From JAWKWH01 sp041397625 (GTDB lineage Bacteria; Pseudomonadota; Alphaproteobacteria; Rhizobiales; Rhizobiaceae), in the NCBI GenBank assembly GCA_041397625.1, contig JAWKWH010000003.1, positions 434,001-498,000 of the forward strand: 64,000 nt of DNA, written 5' to 3'. The notes under the pieces are model-generated. The model was not told the origin of the DNA and did no database searches. It saw nothing but the letters and a program-made list of their open reading frames with translations. The position numbers and the translations under genes were made by a program. This document shows positions 25,758-33,694 of the stretch, piece by piece. Position 1 is the stretch's first letter; every line of letters starts with the position of its first letter.

Positions 25758-26606
25758 TCAGGCGTCCTCGACGACTTTCTGGCGCTGGCTCCCCAAGCCG
25801 TCGATGCCGAGTTCCATGACGTCGCCGGCTTTCAGGTAGACCGGTTCCGGCTTCATGCCCAGGCCGACGCCCGGCGGCGTGCCGGTGGAGATCACGTCGC
25901 CCGGATGCAGCGTCATCAACTGCGACAGGTGCGAGACGATCTGGGCGACGGTGAAGATCATCGTTGTGGTATTGCCGGTCTGGCGTCGCTCGCCGTTGAC
26001 GTCGAGATACATGCCGAGTGCTTGCGGGTCTGCAATCTCGTCGCGGGTCACCAGCCACGGGCCGGTCGGGCCGAACGTGTCGCACGATTTGCCCTTGGTC
26101 CACTGGCCGGAGATCTTGGATTGGAAGGTGCGTTCGGAGACGTCATTGACCACGCAGTAACCGGCGACATGGGAAAGCGCCTCGGCCTGCGAGACATATT
26201 TGGCCGGGCTGCCGATCACGACGCCAAGCTCGACCTCCCAGTCGGTGGTCTTCGAGCCGCGCGGCAGCGACACCGTGTCGTTGGGACCGACGATTGCCGA
26301 ATTGGCCTTCATGAACAGGATCGGATGTTCCGGGATCGTCGCGCCGGTTTCGGCGGCGTGGTCGGAGTAGTTGAGGCCGATGCACATGAACTTGCCGATG
26401 GCGCCGACGCAAGGGCCGAGGCGCGGGGTTCCCGGCACCAGCGGGAGGGATGGTATGTCGAGCGCGCGCAGGCGGGTCAGGCTCTCGTCTGACAGCGCCT
26501 CGCCGGCGATATCGGCGACATGGCCGGTGAGATCGCGGATGTTTCCGTCGTTGTCGAGCAGGCCCGGGCGTTCCATGCCCGGTTCGCCATAGCGTAGCAG
26601 TTTCAT
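25758..26606 (-). CDS. fumarylacetoacetate hydrolase family protein
   Basis: A 282-residue FAH-family enzyme, the length of the ureidoglycolate lyase / 2-hydroxyhepta-2,4-dienedioate isomerase group. Metal ligands are visible as two Glu in DWEVELGVVIG and an Asp in NDVSERTFQ; HPILFMK and STGTPPGVG are family blocks. I chose the ATG at 26606, which has AGAGGGA about 8 bp upstream and the standard MKLLRYG start. It is encoded between the Fe-S protein and the enamidase on the minus strand. Hydrolysis, hydration or decarboxylation of an oxo-acid ring-cleavage product is the expected type of reaction; decarboxylation of a formyl-acid would fit the neighbour but is only a guess. Confidence 0.82.
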   Translation of the reverse strand: MKLLRYGEPGMERPGLLDNDGNIRDLTGHVADIAGEALSDESLTRLRALDIPSLPLVPGTPRLGPCVGAIGKFMCIGLNYSDHAAETGATIPEHPILFMKANSAIVGPNDTVSLPRGSKTTDWEVELGVVIGSPAKYVSQAEALSHVAGYCVVNDVSERTFQSKISGQWTKGKSCDTFGPTGPWLVTRDEIADPQALGMYLDVNGERRQTGNTTTMIFTVAQIVSHLSQLMTLHPGDVISTGTPPGVGLGMKPEPVYLKAGDVMELGIDGLGSQRQKVVEDA

Positions 26607-26684
26607 GGATATCGTCCCTCTTTTGGATGGGCCATGTTTTGTTGCCCGCAATCCGGCCTGTCAAGGTTGTCGGCGGTCTTGAGC

Positions 26685-27905
26685 CTAACGCCGCAGCGCC
26701 GCCCACCAATCCTTCGGCTTCAGACGCTCGGCCAGGCCACGCCGTTGCTCCCACCAAAGCGCCAGGCGCCGCAGCCTTCCGGTGGCGAGCCGGCGGAACA
26801 GCCGGTCGGTAAGGCCGTCATAGCGGCGGTTGAACGGACAGACGCGCATGCAGATGGCGCAGTCGCTCTTCAGCTTGGCCCAGTAGCCGAAACATTTCTC
26901 GCAATCGGCCGACCATTTGACCACGCCGGCAATCGTCGACTTGTTCGGGCCGCCGGCCTCAGGCGGACCGAAGGGCAGGGCCTTCGGCGGGCAGGCGTCG
27001 GCGCATCTGGTGCAGATATCGCAATACTGGCGGATGCCGAGCGGGCGCGGCGTGTCGGCGGCAAGCGGCATCGAGGTGAAGATCTTGGAAAAGCGCACGC
27101 GCGGGCCGAACTCGGGCGTGATCACCATCTGGTTGCGGCCGTATTCGCCGAGCCCGGCTTTCACCGCGTAAGGAATGACGAGCGCCGTGTCGTTCATCGA
27201 GGCGACGGCTTCGAAACCAAGATTGCGGATATAGGTGGCAAGCTGGATGACGATCGCCGCCTCGTGCGAATATTCAAGCCCGGTCGATGCGCCTGCCAGC
27301 GCCGAGGGATAGGTGGCGACGAGATCGAAATCCATCGCATGGCCGAGCACGATGACATGGGTGATGTTCTCGGGCAGGTCGTTGGGGGCCGAGGAGAAAT
27401 CGCGCGTGTCGACGCGCGCCGAATAATGCCAGCGCTCGTCGACTTCGGTGACGCCGACCAGATCGGCGCCGAACAGTCTGGCGATACGCTTGATTTCCGC
27501 GGTTTCGTCCGCCGGCTCGCCGAGTTCCGCCCGTTCGGCGGCAACGGGCGTGTCGTTTTCGATCGCCGCCTGGAAGCCCTCGCGCCTGCCGTCGTCATTG
27601 CCGCGGTTGGAGATGATGTCGGAGATGGCCCAGGCGGCGTTGCGCAGCGCGAAATCCTTGTGCTGGAAACCCTCGCCGCGCCTGGGGCTCGCCTCCATGC
27701 GGTAGCTGTCGAAGAAGCCCTGTGCGTTAGGGCCCTTGATCTCCGGGTCCCAGAAGGCGCGGGTGAACATGTCGTTCATCTGGTCGAAAGGCTCGAAATC
27801 GTCGGTGACCTCGATTCCGGCCGCTTGGTCGCCGGTCGCGAAGCGCTGCCGCCAGGACGTCCGGGTTTCGTCTGAGACGTGCGGTCGGTTGGAGGGCCAG
27901 GCCAT
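26685..27905 (-). CDS. cytosolic reductive-dehalogenase-like double 4Fe-4S protein
   Basis: A 406-residue protein with the RdhA core. MNDTALVIPYAVKAGLGEYGRN and ITPEFGPRVRFSKIFT (residues 237-276) are RdhA blocks. One 4Fe-4S site is Cys295, Cys298, Cys301 and Cys305 (followed by Pro). The second uses Cys from Cys335, Cys338, Cys349, Cys352 and Cys356 in an EKCFGYW...CAICMRVCP context. Relatives bind cobalamin and remove halogens reductively; queuosine-precursor reductase is a more distant relative. There is no Tat signal, so it is cytosolic, and no fused reductase domain as in the aerobic catabolic enzymes. I place the start at the ATG at 27905; upstream sequence lacks coding character. Loss of a halogen is not proven; it may reduce another substrate. 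Confidence 0.72.
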   Translation of the reverse strand: MAWPSNRPHVSDETRTSWRQRFATGDQAAGIEVTDDFEPFDQMNDMFTRAFWDPEIKGPNAQGFFDSYRMEASPRRGEGFQHKDFALRNAAWAISDIISNRGNDDGRREGFQAAIENDTPVAAERAELGEPADETAEIKRIARLFGADLVGVTEVDERWHYSARVDTRDFSSAPNDLPENITHVIVLGHAMDFDLVATYPSALAGASTGLEYSHEAAIVIQLATYIRNLGFEAVASMNDTALVIPYAVKAGLGEYGRNQMVITPEFGPRVRFSKIFTSMPLAADTPRPLGIRQYCDICTRCADACPPKALPFGPPEAGGPNKSTIAGVVKWSADCEKCFGYWAKLKSDCAICMRVCPFNRRYDGLTDRLFRRLATGRLRRLALWWEQRRGLAERLKPKDWWAALRR

Positions 27906-28089
27906 GTCGAAAGCGGTCTCCGGTTCGGGTCGGATGCGCCGGGCTGCGCGGTTGACAATCTGATTCAGGCTATCAGCACAAGCGCTTGGTTCGCAATCCG
28001 GCTTGTCCGTCGGCGATGCGACATTCCGGCTTGCCAGCGGCGGTTCCGCCGTCGCATGGTCGCGAGCGGGGAGGAGGCAAGGCCGGCCG

Positions 28090-30066
28090 ATGAACGATAT
28101 CGCGATTACCGAACATCTCTGGATACCGCTTGGCGACGGCAGGCGGCTTGCCGCGCGGCTGTGGCTGCCGGCAGACGGGCATCCGGCGCCGGCCATCCTC
28201 GAATATCTGCCCTACCGCAAGCGCGACGGCACGGCGCCGCGAGACGCTACGACGCATCCGGTGTTTGCCGCCCACGGCTATGCCTCGATCCGGGTCGACA
28301 TCGCCGGCACCGGTGATTCCGACGGCATCTTCGACGACGAATATTCCGAACAGGAGCTTTCCGACGGCGAAGAGGTGATTGCCTGGATCGCCGCGCAGGA
28401 CTGGTGCGACGGCAATATCGGCATGATCGGCATTTCCTGGGGCGGGTTCAACGGGCTGCAACTGGCGTATCGCCGGCCGCCGGCGCTGAAGGCGATCGTT
28501 ACCGTGTGCTCGACCGTCGACCGCTACGCCGACGACATCCATTTCATGGGCGGTTGTCTTCTGACCGACAATTTCAACTGGGGCGGCCAGATGAACGCCT
28601 ACCAGACGCGGCCGCCCGACCCGGCGCTGCGCGACGACTGGCGCGAACGCTGGCTCGAGCGCATGGAAACGCTGCCGTTCCTCGCCGCAGAATGGCTGAA
28701 GCATGGATCGCGCGACGCTTATTGGAAGCACGGCTCGGTATGCGAGGACTGGAGCGCCATTAACGCTGCGACGCTCGCCATCGGCGGCTGGGCCGACGCC
28801 TATGTCAACGCGCCGCCGGCGCTCGCCGCCAATCTCGCAGCGCCGGCAAAGGCGCTGGTCGGGCCGTGGGAGCATAAATATCCGCACATCGCCCGCATCA
28901 ATCCGGCCGATTTCCACGGCGAGGTGCTGCATTGGTTCGACCGCTGGCTGAAGGGCGAGGCGAACGGCGCCGAGACGATGCCGGCCTATCGCGCCTTCAT
29001 GCAGGAGCACGACGATCCGTCGCCGGGCTACAAACCGCGCAAGGGCCGCTGGATCGCCGAAGCCGAATGGCCGTCGCCGCAGGTGGTCGGCGAGGTGCTG
29101 CATTTTTCTGCGGCCGGTCTTGGACCGCAGCCGGGCGAGGGACGATGCCTGGTTGCGACGCCGCAGCATGTCGGCCTCAATGCCGCCTATTTCTGTCCCG
29201 GCATGCGTGTCGACCACGAACTTTCCGGCGATCAGGCGGAGGACGACGCGTTGTCGGTCTGTTTCGACAGTGCGCCGCTTGCCGAGCCGATGGAACTGCT
29301 CGGCCGGCCGGTGGTCGAGATCGCCCTTGCGGTCGACCGTCCGGTGGCGCAGCTCTGCCTGCGGCTCTGCGAGGTCGACGCGGCCGGCGTGTCGCAGCGC
29401 GTCAGCTACCGTGCCTTCAACCTGACCCATTTCGCCAGCCACGAGGTGCCAGAACGGCTTGAGCCGGGCAAGGTCTACACGGCGCGCATCGCGCTCAACG
29501 AATGCGCCCACCGTTTCGCCGCCGGGCATCGGTTGCGCCTCGCGCTGTCGACCTCCTACTGGCCGGTGACCTGGCCGTCGCCCGAAAACGCCGGGGTCGA
29601 GCTTGACCTGGCCCGCTGCCGGCTGGTGTTGCCGAGGCGGCATGCGGCGGTCGAGATCGATCCGGTGCCGCCGCTGCCGCCGCACAAATTCCCGACCTGG
29701 ATGGCGACCCCGCTGCGTGAGCCGCAAAGCTCTACCGAACGGCGCATCGAGGCCGACGGCACCCATGTGCTGGAGACATTCGACGATTTCGGCGCGGCGC
29801 GCGACGCCGCCCACGGGCTGGAGACGGGCAGCCATGTCCGCCAGCGCTTCTCGATCCACCCGGACGATCCGCTTTCGGCGCGCCACGAGGCGACATGGCG
29901 CTTTGAATTTAGGCGCGGCGACTGGTCGGTTGTCGTCGACACGGAAAACCTGATGACCTCGACGGCCGACAGTTTCATCCTGCAGCGCAGCATCATCGCC
30001 CGTCAGGGGGACGAGAAACTGTTCGAAAGGGAACAGACGGAGACGCTGCCGCGAAAGTTCCACTAG
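28090..30066 (+). CDS. CocE/NonD family alpha/beta hydrolase
   Basis: A 658-residue hydrolase of the X-Pro dipeptidyl-peptidase/CocE family. Ser116 is the nucleophile in GISWGG, and Tyr42 in EYLPYRK corresponds to the oxyanion-hole tyrosine. A probable Asp lies in GGWADAYVN and the His in GPWEHKYPH. A C-terminal jelly-roll domain follows from about residue 395. No signal peptide is seen. GGGAGGAGG lies upstream of the ATG at 28090; the frame is open further upstream but that part is not convincing. These enzymes cleave acyl esters or terminal dipeptides. It is divergent from the RdhA-like gene and followed after 32 bp by deoD, but no common function is clear. Confidence 0.85.
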   Translation: MNDIAITEHLWIPLGDGRRLAARLWLPADGHPAPAILEYLPYRKRDGTAPRDATTHPVFAAHGYASIRVDIAGTGDSDGIFDDEYSEQELSDGEEVIAWIAAQDWCDGNIGMIGISWGGFNGLQLAYRRPPALKAIVTVCSTVDRYADDIHFMGGCLLTDNFNWGGQMNAYQTRPPDPALRDDWRERWLERMETLPFLAAEWLKHGSRDAYWKHGSVCEDWSAINAATLAIGGWADAYVNAPPALAANLAAPAKALVGPWEHKYPHIARINPADFHGEVLHWFDRWLKGEANGAETMPAYRAFMQEHDDPSPGYKPRKGRWIAEAEWPSPQVVGEVLHFSAAGLGPQPGEGRCLVATPQHVGLNAAYFCPGMRVDHELSGDQAEDDALSVCFDSAPLAEPMELLGRPVVEIALAVDRPVAQLCLRLCEVDAAGVSQRVSYRAFNLTHFASHEVPERLEPGKVYTARIALNECAHRFAAGHRLRLALSTSYWPVTWPSPENAGVELDLARCRLVLPRRHAAVEIDPVPPLPPHKFPTWMATPLREPQSSTERRIEADGTHVLETFDDFGAARDAAHGLETGSHVRQRFSIHPDDPLSARHEATWRFEFRRGDWSVVVDTENLMTSTADSFILQRSIIARQGDEKLFEREQTETLPRKFH

Positions 30067-30098
30067 ACTGAAACAAGCAGACAGGCGGAGGGGAGACC

Positions 30099-30812
30099 AT
30101 GTCCATTCACATCGGCGCGAAGAAGGGCGACATCGCAGAGACCGTGCTGCTGCCGGGCGATCCCTATCGGGCGAAATGGGCGGCGGAAACCTTTCTCGAC
30201 GACGCACGCTGCGTCAACGAAGTGCGTGGCATGCTGGGCTTTACCGGCAGCTACAAGGGCATGCCGGTCACCATCCACGGCAGCGGCATGGGCATGCCTT
30301 CGCTGTCGATCTACGTCAACGAGCTGATCCGCGACTACGGCGCAAGGCGCATCATCCGCATCGGTTCGTGCGGCGGCATGGCGGCCGACGTCAAGGTCAA
30401 CGACATCGTCATCGCCATGACCTCGTCCGCCGCCTCGTCGATGAACAGGATGATCTTCGGCGAGATCGAGTATGCGCCCTGCGCCGACTGGCGGCTGTTG
30501 CGCCATGCCGTGGAAGCGGCCGAGGCGCGCGGTCTTGCGCCGCATGTCGGCGGCATCATCTCGCAGGACACCTTCTACACCCATCCCGAATATCCGCTCG
30601 ACACGCTGATCGCCCATGGCGTGCTCGCCGTCGAAATGGAGACGGCGGCGCTCTACACGCTGGCTGCCCGGCTCGGCGCGCGGGCACTGACCGTTCTGAC
30701 CGTGTCGGACCATCTGAAGACCGGCGAGGAGATGCCGGCCGAGCAGCGCGAACGCGGCTTCTCGGCGATGGTCGAAATGGTGCTGGAGGCCGCGCTGGCG
30801 GACGCGGGATAG
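30099..30812 (+). CDS. deoD: purine-nucleoside phosphorylase, DeoD type
   Basis: A 237-residue hexameric-type purine-nucleoside phosphorylase that cleaves inosine, guanosine and adenosine with phosphate. LPGDPYRAKWAAE near the N terminus, GSGMGMPSLSIY near residue 65, the RIGSCGG phosphate site, VEMETAALYTLA and the catalytic Asp of TVSDHL are all present. GGAGGGGAG precedes the ATG. Length is standard. It could supply adenine to the adenine deaminase encoded near 58-60 kb, although the two genes are far apart. Confidence 0.93.
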   Translation: MSIHIGAKKGDIAETVLLPGDPYRAKWAAETFLDDARCVNEVRGMLGFTGSYKGMPVTIHGSGMGMPSLSIYVNELIRDYGARRIIRIGSCGGMAADVKVNDIVIAMTSSAASSMNRMIFGEIEYAPCADWRLLRHAVEAAEARGLAPHVGGIISQDTFYTHPEYPLDTLIAHGVLAVEMETAALYTLAARLGARALTVLTVSDHLKTGEEMPAEQRERGFSAMVEMVLEAALADAG

Positions 30813-30918
30813 GTCTGGCGTCCGGCCGCGCCGACACACATCCGTCACATATCTGCAGCGCCGGTGTTACAGAATCGGCATAGACGGAGCGCAACCGAAA
30901 CGGGCAGCGCTCCAATCC

Positions 30919-32160
30919 ATGAATCCTCACGCTTATGCACCCGCCGGACGGCAACCGGGCTCGATCCTCAAACAGGCCGTTTATCACCATCGCGCACTGT
31001 CGCGTCAGGGCCTGCTCGAACGCGCCTTTGCCGCCATGTTCGACGGCCTCGTCTATCCGCAGATCTGGGAGGATCCGGTTGTCGACATGCAGGCGCTCTG
31101 TATCCGTCCCGGCGACCATGTGGTGGCGATCGCCTCTGGCGGCTGCAACGTCATGTCCTATCTGACCGGCGATCCGGCGCGGATCACCACCGTCGATCTG
31201 AACGAGGCGCATCTGGCGCTTGTGCGCCTGAAGGTCGTCGCGGCCATGCATCTGCCGGGCCACGAAGCGTTCCGGCAGTTCTTCGCCGATACCGGCAATC
31301 CCGCCAATGTGGCGCTCTATGACGACCACCTCGCCGCCAGGCTCGACCCGCAATCGCGCGACCACTGGTCGGCCGGCGCTTTCGGTCGCCGGCGCATTTC
31401 CATGTTCGGCCGCAACATCTACCGGCGCGGCGTGCTCGGGCGGTTCATCCTGATCGGTCACGCGGTGGCGCGGCTTCACGGCGTCAATCCGGCGGCGATG
31501 ATGAATGAGGAGAACCTCGCCGGCCAGCGCCGCTTCTTCGAGGAAAAGCTGGCGCCGCTGTTCGACCGAAAGCTTCTTCGCTGGGCGATGTCGTCGCCGG
31601 TCTCGCTCTACGGGCTCGGCATACCGCCGGCGCAGTATGCCGAACTGGCGGAGGGCCGGCACATGGCCGACGTTGTGCGCGAGCGGCTCGGCAGGCTTGC
31701 CTGCGACTTCACGCTCAACGACAACTATTTCGCCCGCCAGGCCTTCGGGCGCTCCTATGGCGACGCGGAGACCGGCGGCAGCCTGCCGCCCTATCTGGAG
31801 GCGGAGAACTGGGACATGGTGCGCACGCGCGCCGGCCGCATCCGCAGCGAACAGGGTTCCGTCACCGACGTGCTCGGCGCCATGCGGGCGCGCAGCGTCA
31901 ACAAGGTCGTGCTGCTCGACGCGCAGGACTGGATGGACGATCGGCAGCTCAACGATCTGTGGCGGGCGCTCGCCAGCGCCGCCGCGCCGGGGGCGCGGGT
32001 GATCTTCCGCACCGCCGCAAGCCGCTCGCCGCTGGAAGGCCGTGTCGACCCGGCGATCCTCGGTCTTTGGAGCCGTGACGACGAAACCTCGGCGAAGTGC
32101 CATGTGCAGGACCGTTCGGGCATCTATGGCGGCTTCCATCTTTATGTGCGCGACGCATGA
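30919..32160 (+). CDS. btaA: BtaA: S-adenosylmethionine:diacylglycerol 3-amino-3-carboxypropyltransferase
   Basis: A 413-residue DUF3419/BtaA protein, the first enzyme of betaine-lipid (DGTS) synthesis. It transfers the aminocarboxypropyl group of SAM to diacylglycerol at the membrane. The segments YPQIWEDPVVDMQAL, VAIASGGCNVMSYL and TVDLNEAHLALVRLK (SAM-binding) are characteristic. Its stop overlaps the start of the methyltransferase BtaB, the standard gene pair. In rhizobia this lipid replaces phospholipids during phosphate limitation, which would agree with the phosphonate genes at the left end. Confidence 0.9.
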   Translation: MNPHAYAPAGRQPGSILKQAVYHHRALSRQGLLERAFAAMFDGLVYPQIWEDPVVDMQALCIRPGDHVVAIASGGCNVMSYLTGDPARITTVDLNEAHLALVRLKVVAAMHLPGHEAFRQFFADTGNPANVALYDDHLAARLDPQSRDHWSAGAFGRRRISMFGRNIYRRGVLGRFILIGHAVARLHGVNPAAMMNEENLAGQRRFFEEKLAPLFDRKLLRWAMSSPVSLYGLGIPPAQYAELAEGRHMADVVRERLGRLACDFTLNDNYFARQAFGRSYGDAETGGSLPPYLEAENWDMVRTRAGRIRSEQGSVTDVLGAMRARSVNKVVLLDAQDWMDDRQLNDLWRALASAAAPGARVIFRTAASRSPLEGRVDPAILGLWSRDDETSAKCHVQDRSGIYGGFHLYVRDA

Positions 32161-32855
32161 CGATCGAGACCTCATATGCCGACCGGCGCGAACATGCCCG
32201 GGCGATGGACCGCATCTATCGCTGGCAGCGACACATCTATGATGCGACGCGCAAATATTACCTGATCGGCCGCGACGGCATGATCGACGGCCTCGATGCC
32301 CGTCCGGGCATGAGCGTGCTGGAGCTCGGCTGCGGCACCGGCCGCAACATGGTCGTCGCCGCGCGCCGTCACCCGGGCGCCCGTTTCTATGGCGTCGACA
32401 TTTCCGCCCAGATGCTGACCAGCGCCGTCAGGTCGGCGGGCCGGGCAGGGCTCGCCGACCGGATCGCAACCGCGCCCGGCGATGCCGAGACGATCGACGC
32501 GGCAAAACGCTTCGACGTTGCCGGCTTCGACCGGGTGATGCTGCCCTACTGCCTGTCGATGATCCCCGGTTGGCGGCGCGCCATTGCCAATGCGATTGCC
32601 CAGACGGCGCCGGGCGGCAGCGTGCACATCGTCGATTTCGGCCATATGGGCCGCTGGCCGGATTTGGCCCGCAAACTGATGCGGCTGTGGCTTGCCCGCT
32701 TCCGCGTCGAGCCGCGCCGCGATCTCGTGGGAACGGTCGAGCGCGTGGCGGCCGAGCACGGATGCCGGGCGCGGGCGCGATGCATCCTGGGTGGCTATGC
32801 CTGGGCGATTGTCGTCGAGAAGCCGGGCGACGAAGGCAGGGGAACGGAACCGTGA
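32157..32855 (+). CDS. btaB: BtaB: betaine-lipid N-methyltransferase
   Basis: A 232-residue class I SAM methyltransferase with motif I LELGCGTG at residues 55-62 and VDIS at the end of strand 2. Paired with BtaA it trimethylates the homoserine amine of diacylglyceryl-homoserine to give DGTS. The ATG at 32157 overlaps the btaA stop (ATGA); its own TGA overlaps the GTG of the next gene. Identification rests on the btaA neighbour plus the family. Confidence 0.88.
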   Translation: MTIETSYADRREHARAMDRIYRWQRHIYDATRKYYLIGRDGMIDGLDARPGMSVLELGCGTGRNMVVAARRHPGARFYGVDISAQMLTSAVRSAGRAGLADRIATAPGDAETIDAAKRFDVAGFDRVMLPYCLSMIPGWRRAIANAIAQTAPGGSVHIVDFGHMGRWPDLARKLMRLWLARFRVEPRRDLVGTVERVAAEHGCRARARCILGGYAWAIVVEKPGDEGRGTEP

Positions 32856-33679
32856 ATGTGAGTGTCAGTGTCGAGGCGCCCGATGTCACCCGCTATCGCG
32901 CCATCTGGATTTCGGACATCCATCTCGGCACAAGACGCGCGCAATGCGAGTATCTGCTCGATTTCTTCCGCCACACCGAATCCGATTTCCTCTATCTGGT
33001 CGGCGACATCGCCGACAACTGGTCGCTGAAGAAGAAATGGTACTGGAAGCAGTCGCACAACGACGTTCTGCAGAAAATCCTGCGCAAGGCGCGCAAGGGC
33101 ACGCGGGTGACCTACATACCCGGCAACCATGACGAACAGTTCCGCGATTTCGTCGGCACCCGTTTCGGCCGCGTCAAGGTCAAGCAGAACGCCATCCATG
33201 TGGGTCTCAACGGCAAGCGCTATCTCGTCCTGCATGGCGACGAGTTCGACGGCGTGATCCAGTACGCCAAATGGCTCGCCTTCCTGGGCGACAGCGCCTA
33301 CGAATGGGCGATGTCGCTCGGCATTCTGGTCAACCGGGTGCGGCGCTGGTTCGGCATGCCGTACTGGTCGCTGTCGGCCTATCTGAAGAACCGGGTCAAG
33401 CGCGCCGTCGAATATCTGTCGCTGTTTGAGGACGTGATGGTGCGCGAGGCGAGGCGTCACGGCGCCGACGGCGTGATCTGCGGCCATGTGCACACGCCGG
33501 AAATGCGCCTTGTCGACGGCATCGCCTATTTCAACGACGGCGACTGGGTGGAGAGCTGCTCGGCGCTGGTCGAGCATCTCGACGGCCGCTTCGAGATCCT
33601 GCACTGGGCCGAGCGCGAGGCGAGCCCGGCAAGAGCATCGGCAAGGCCGCTCGAGGTGTCGCTGGCCGACGCCGGCTGA
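32852..33679 (+). CDS. calcineurin-like phosphoesterase, UDP-2,3-diacylglucosamine diphosphatase (LpxH) type
   Basis: A 275-residue metallophosphoesterase with the full motif set: SDIHLG (Asp22, His24), VGDIADNW (Asp52), GNHDE (Asn92, His93), LHGDEFD and GHVHTPE. An amphipathic insert (WFGMPYW...) in the middle resembles the lid of LpxH-like lipid A enzymes. The GTG start overlaps the btaB stop. Membership in the btaAB transcript suggests lipid remodelling; it may act on a UDP-sugar lipid or another phospho-lipid. The gene ends 15 bp from the convergent HyuB gene. Confidence 0.82.
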   Translation: MNVSVSVEAPDVTRYRAIWISDIHLGTRRAQCEYLLDFFRHTESDFLYLVGDIADNWSLKKKWYWKQSHNDVLQKILRKARKGTRVTYIPGNHDEQFRDFVGTRFGRVKVKQNAIHVGLNGKRYLVLHGDEFDGVIQYAKWLAFLGDSAYEWAMSLGILVNRVRRWFGMPYWSLSAYLKNRVKRAVEYLSLFEDVMVREARRHGADGVICGHVHTPEMRLVDGIAYFNDGDWVESCSALVEHLDGRFEILHWAEREASPARASARPLEVSLADAG

Positions 33680-33694
33680 GCCTGCGCGACGCTC

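Noticed and set aside
30842..30859. Possible Pho box upstream of btaA (CCGTCAC-ATAT-CTGCAGC).
   Set aside because: The second half matches the CTGTCAT consensus in only three of seven positions, so I do not call it, although phosphate control of btaA would be expected.
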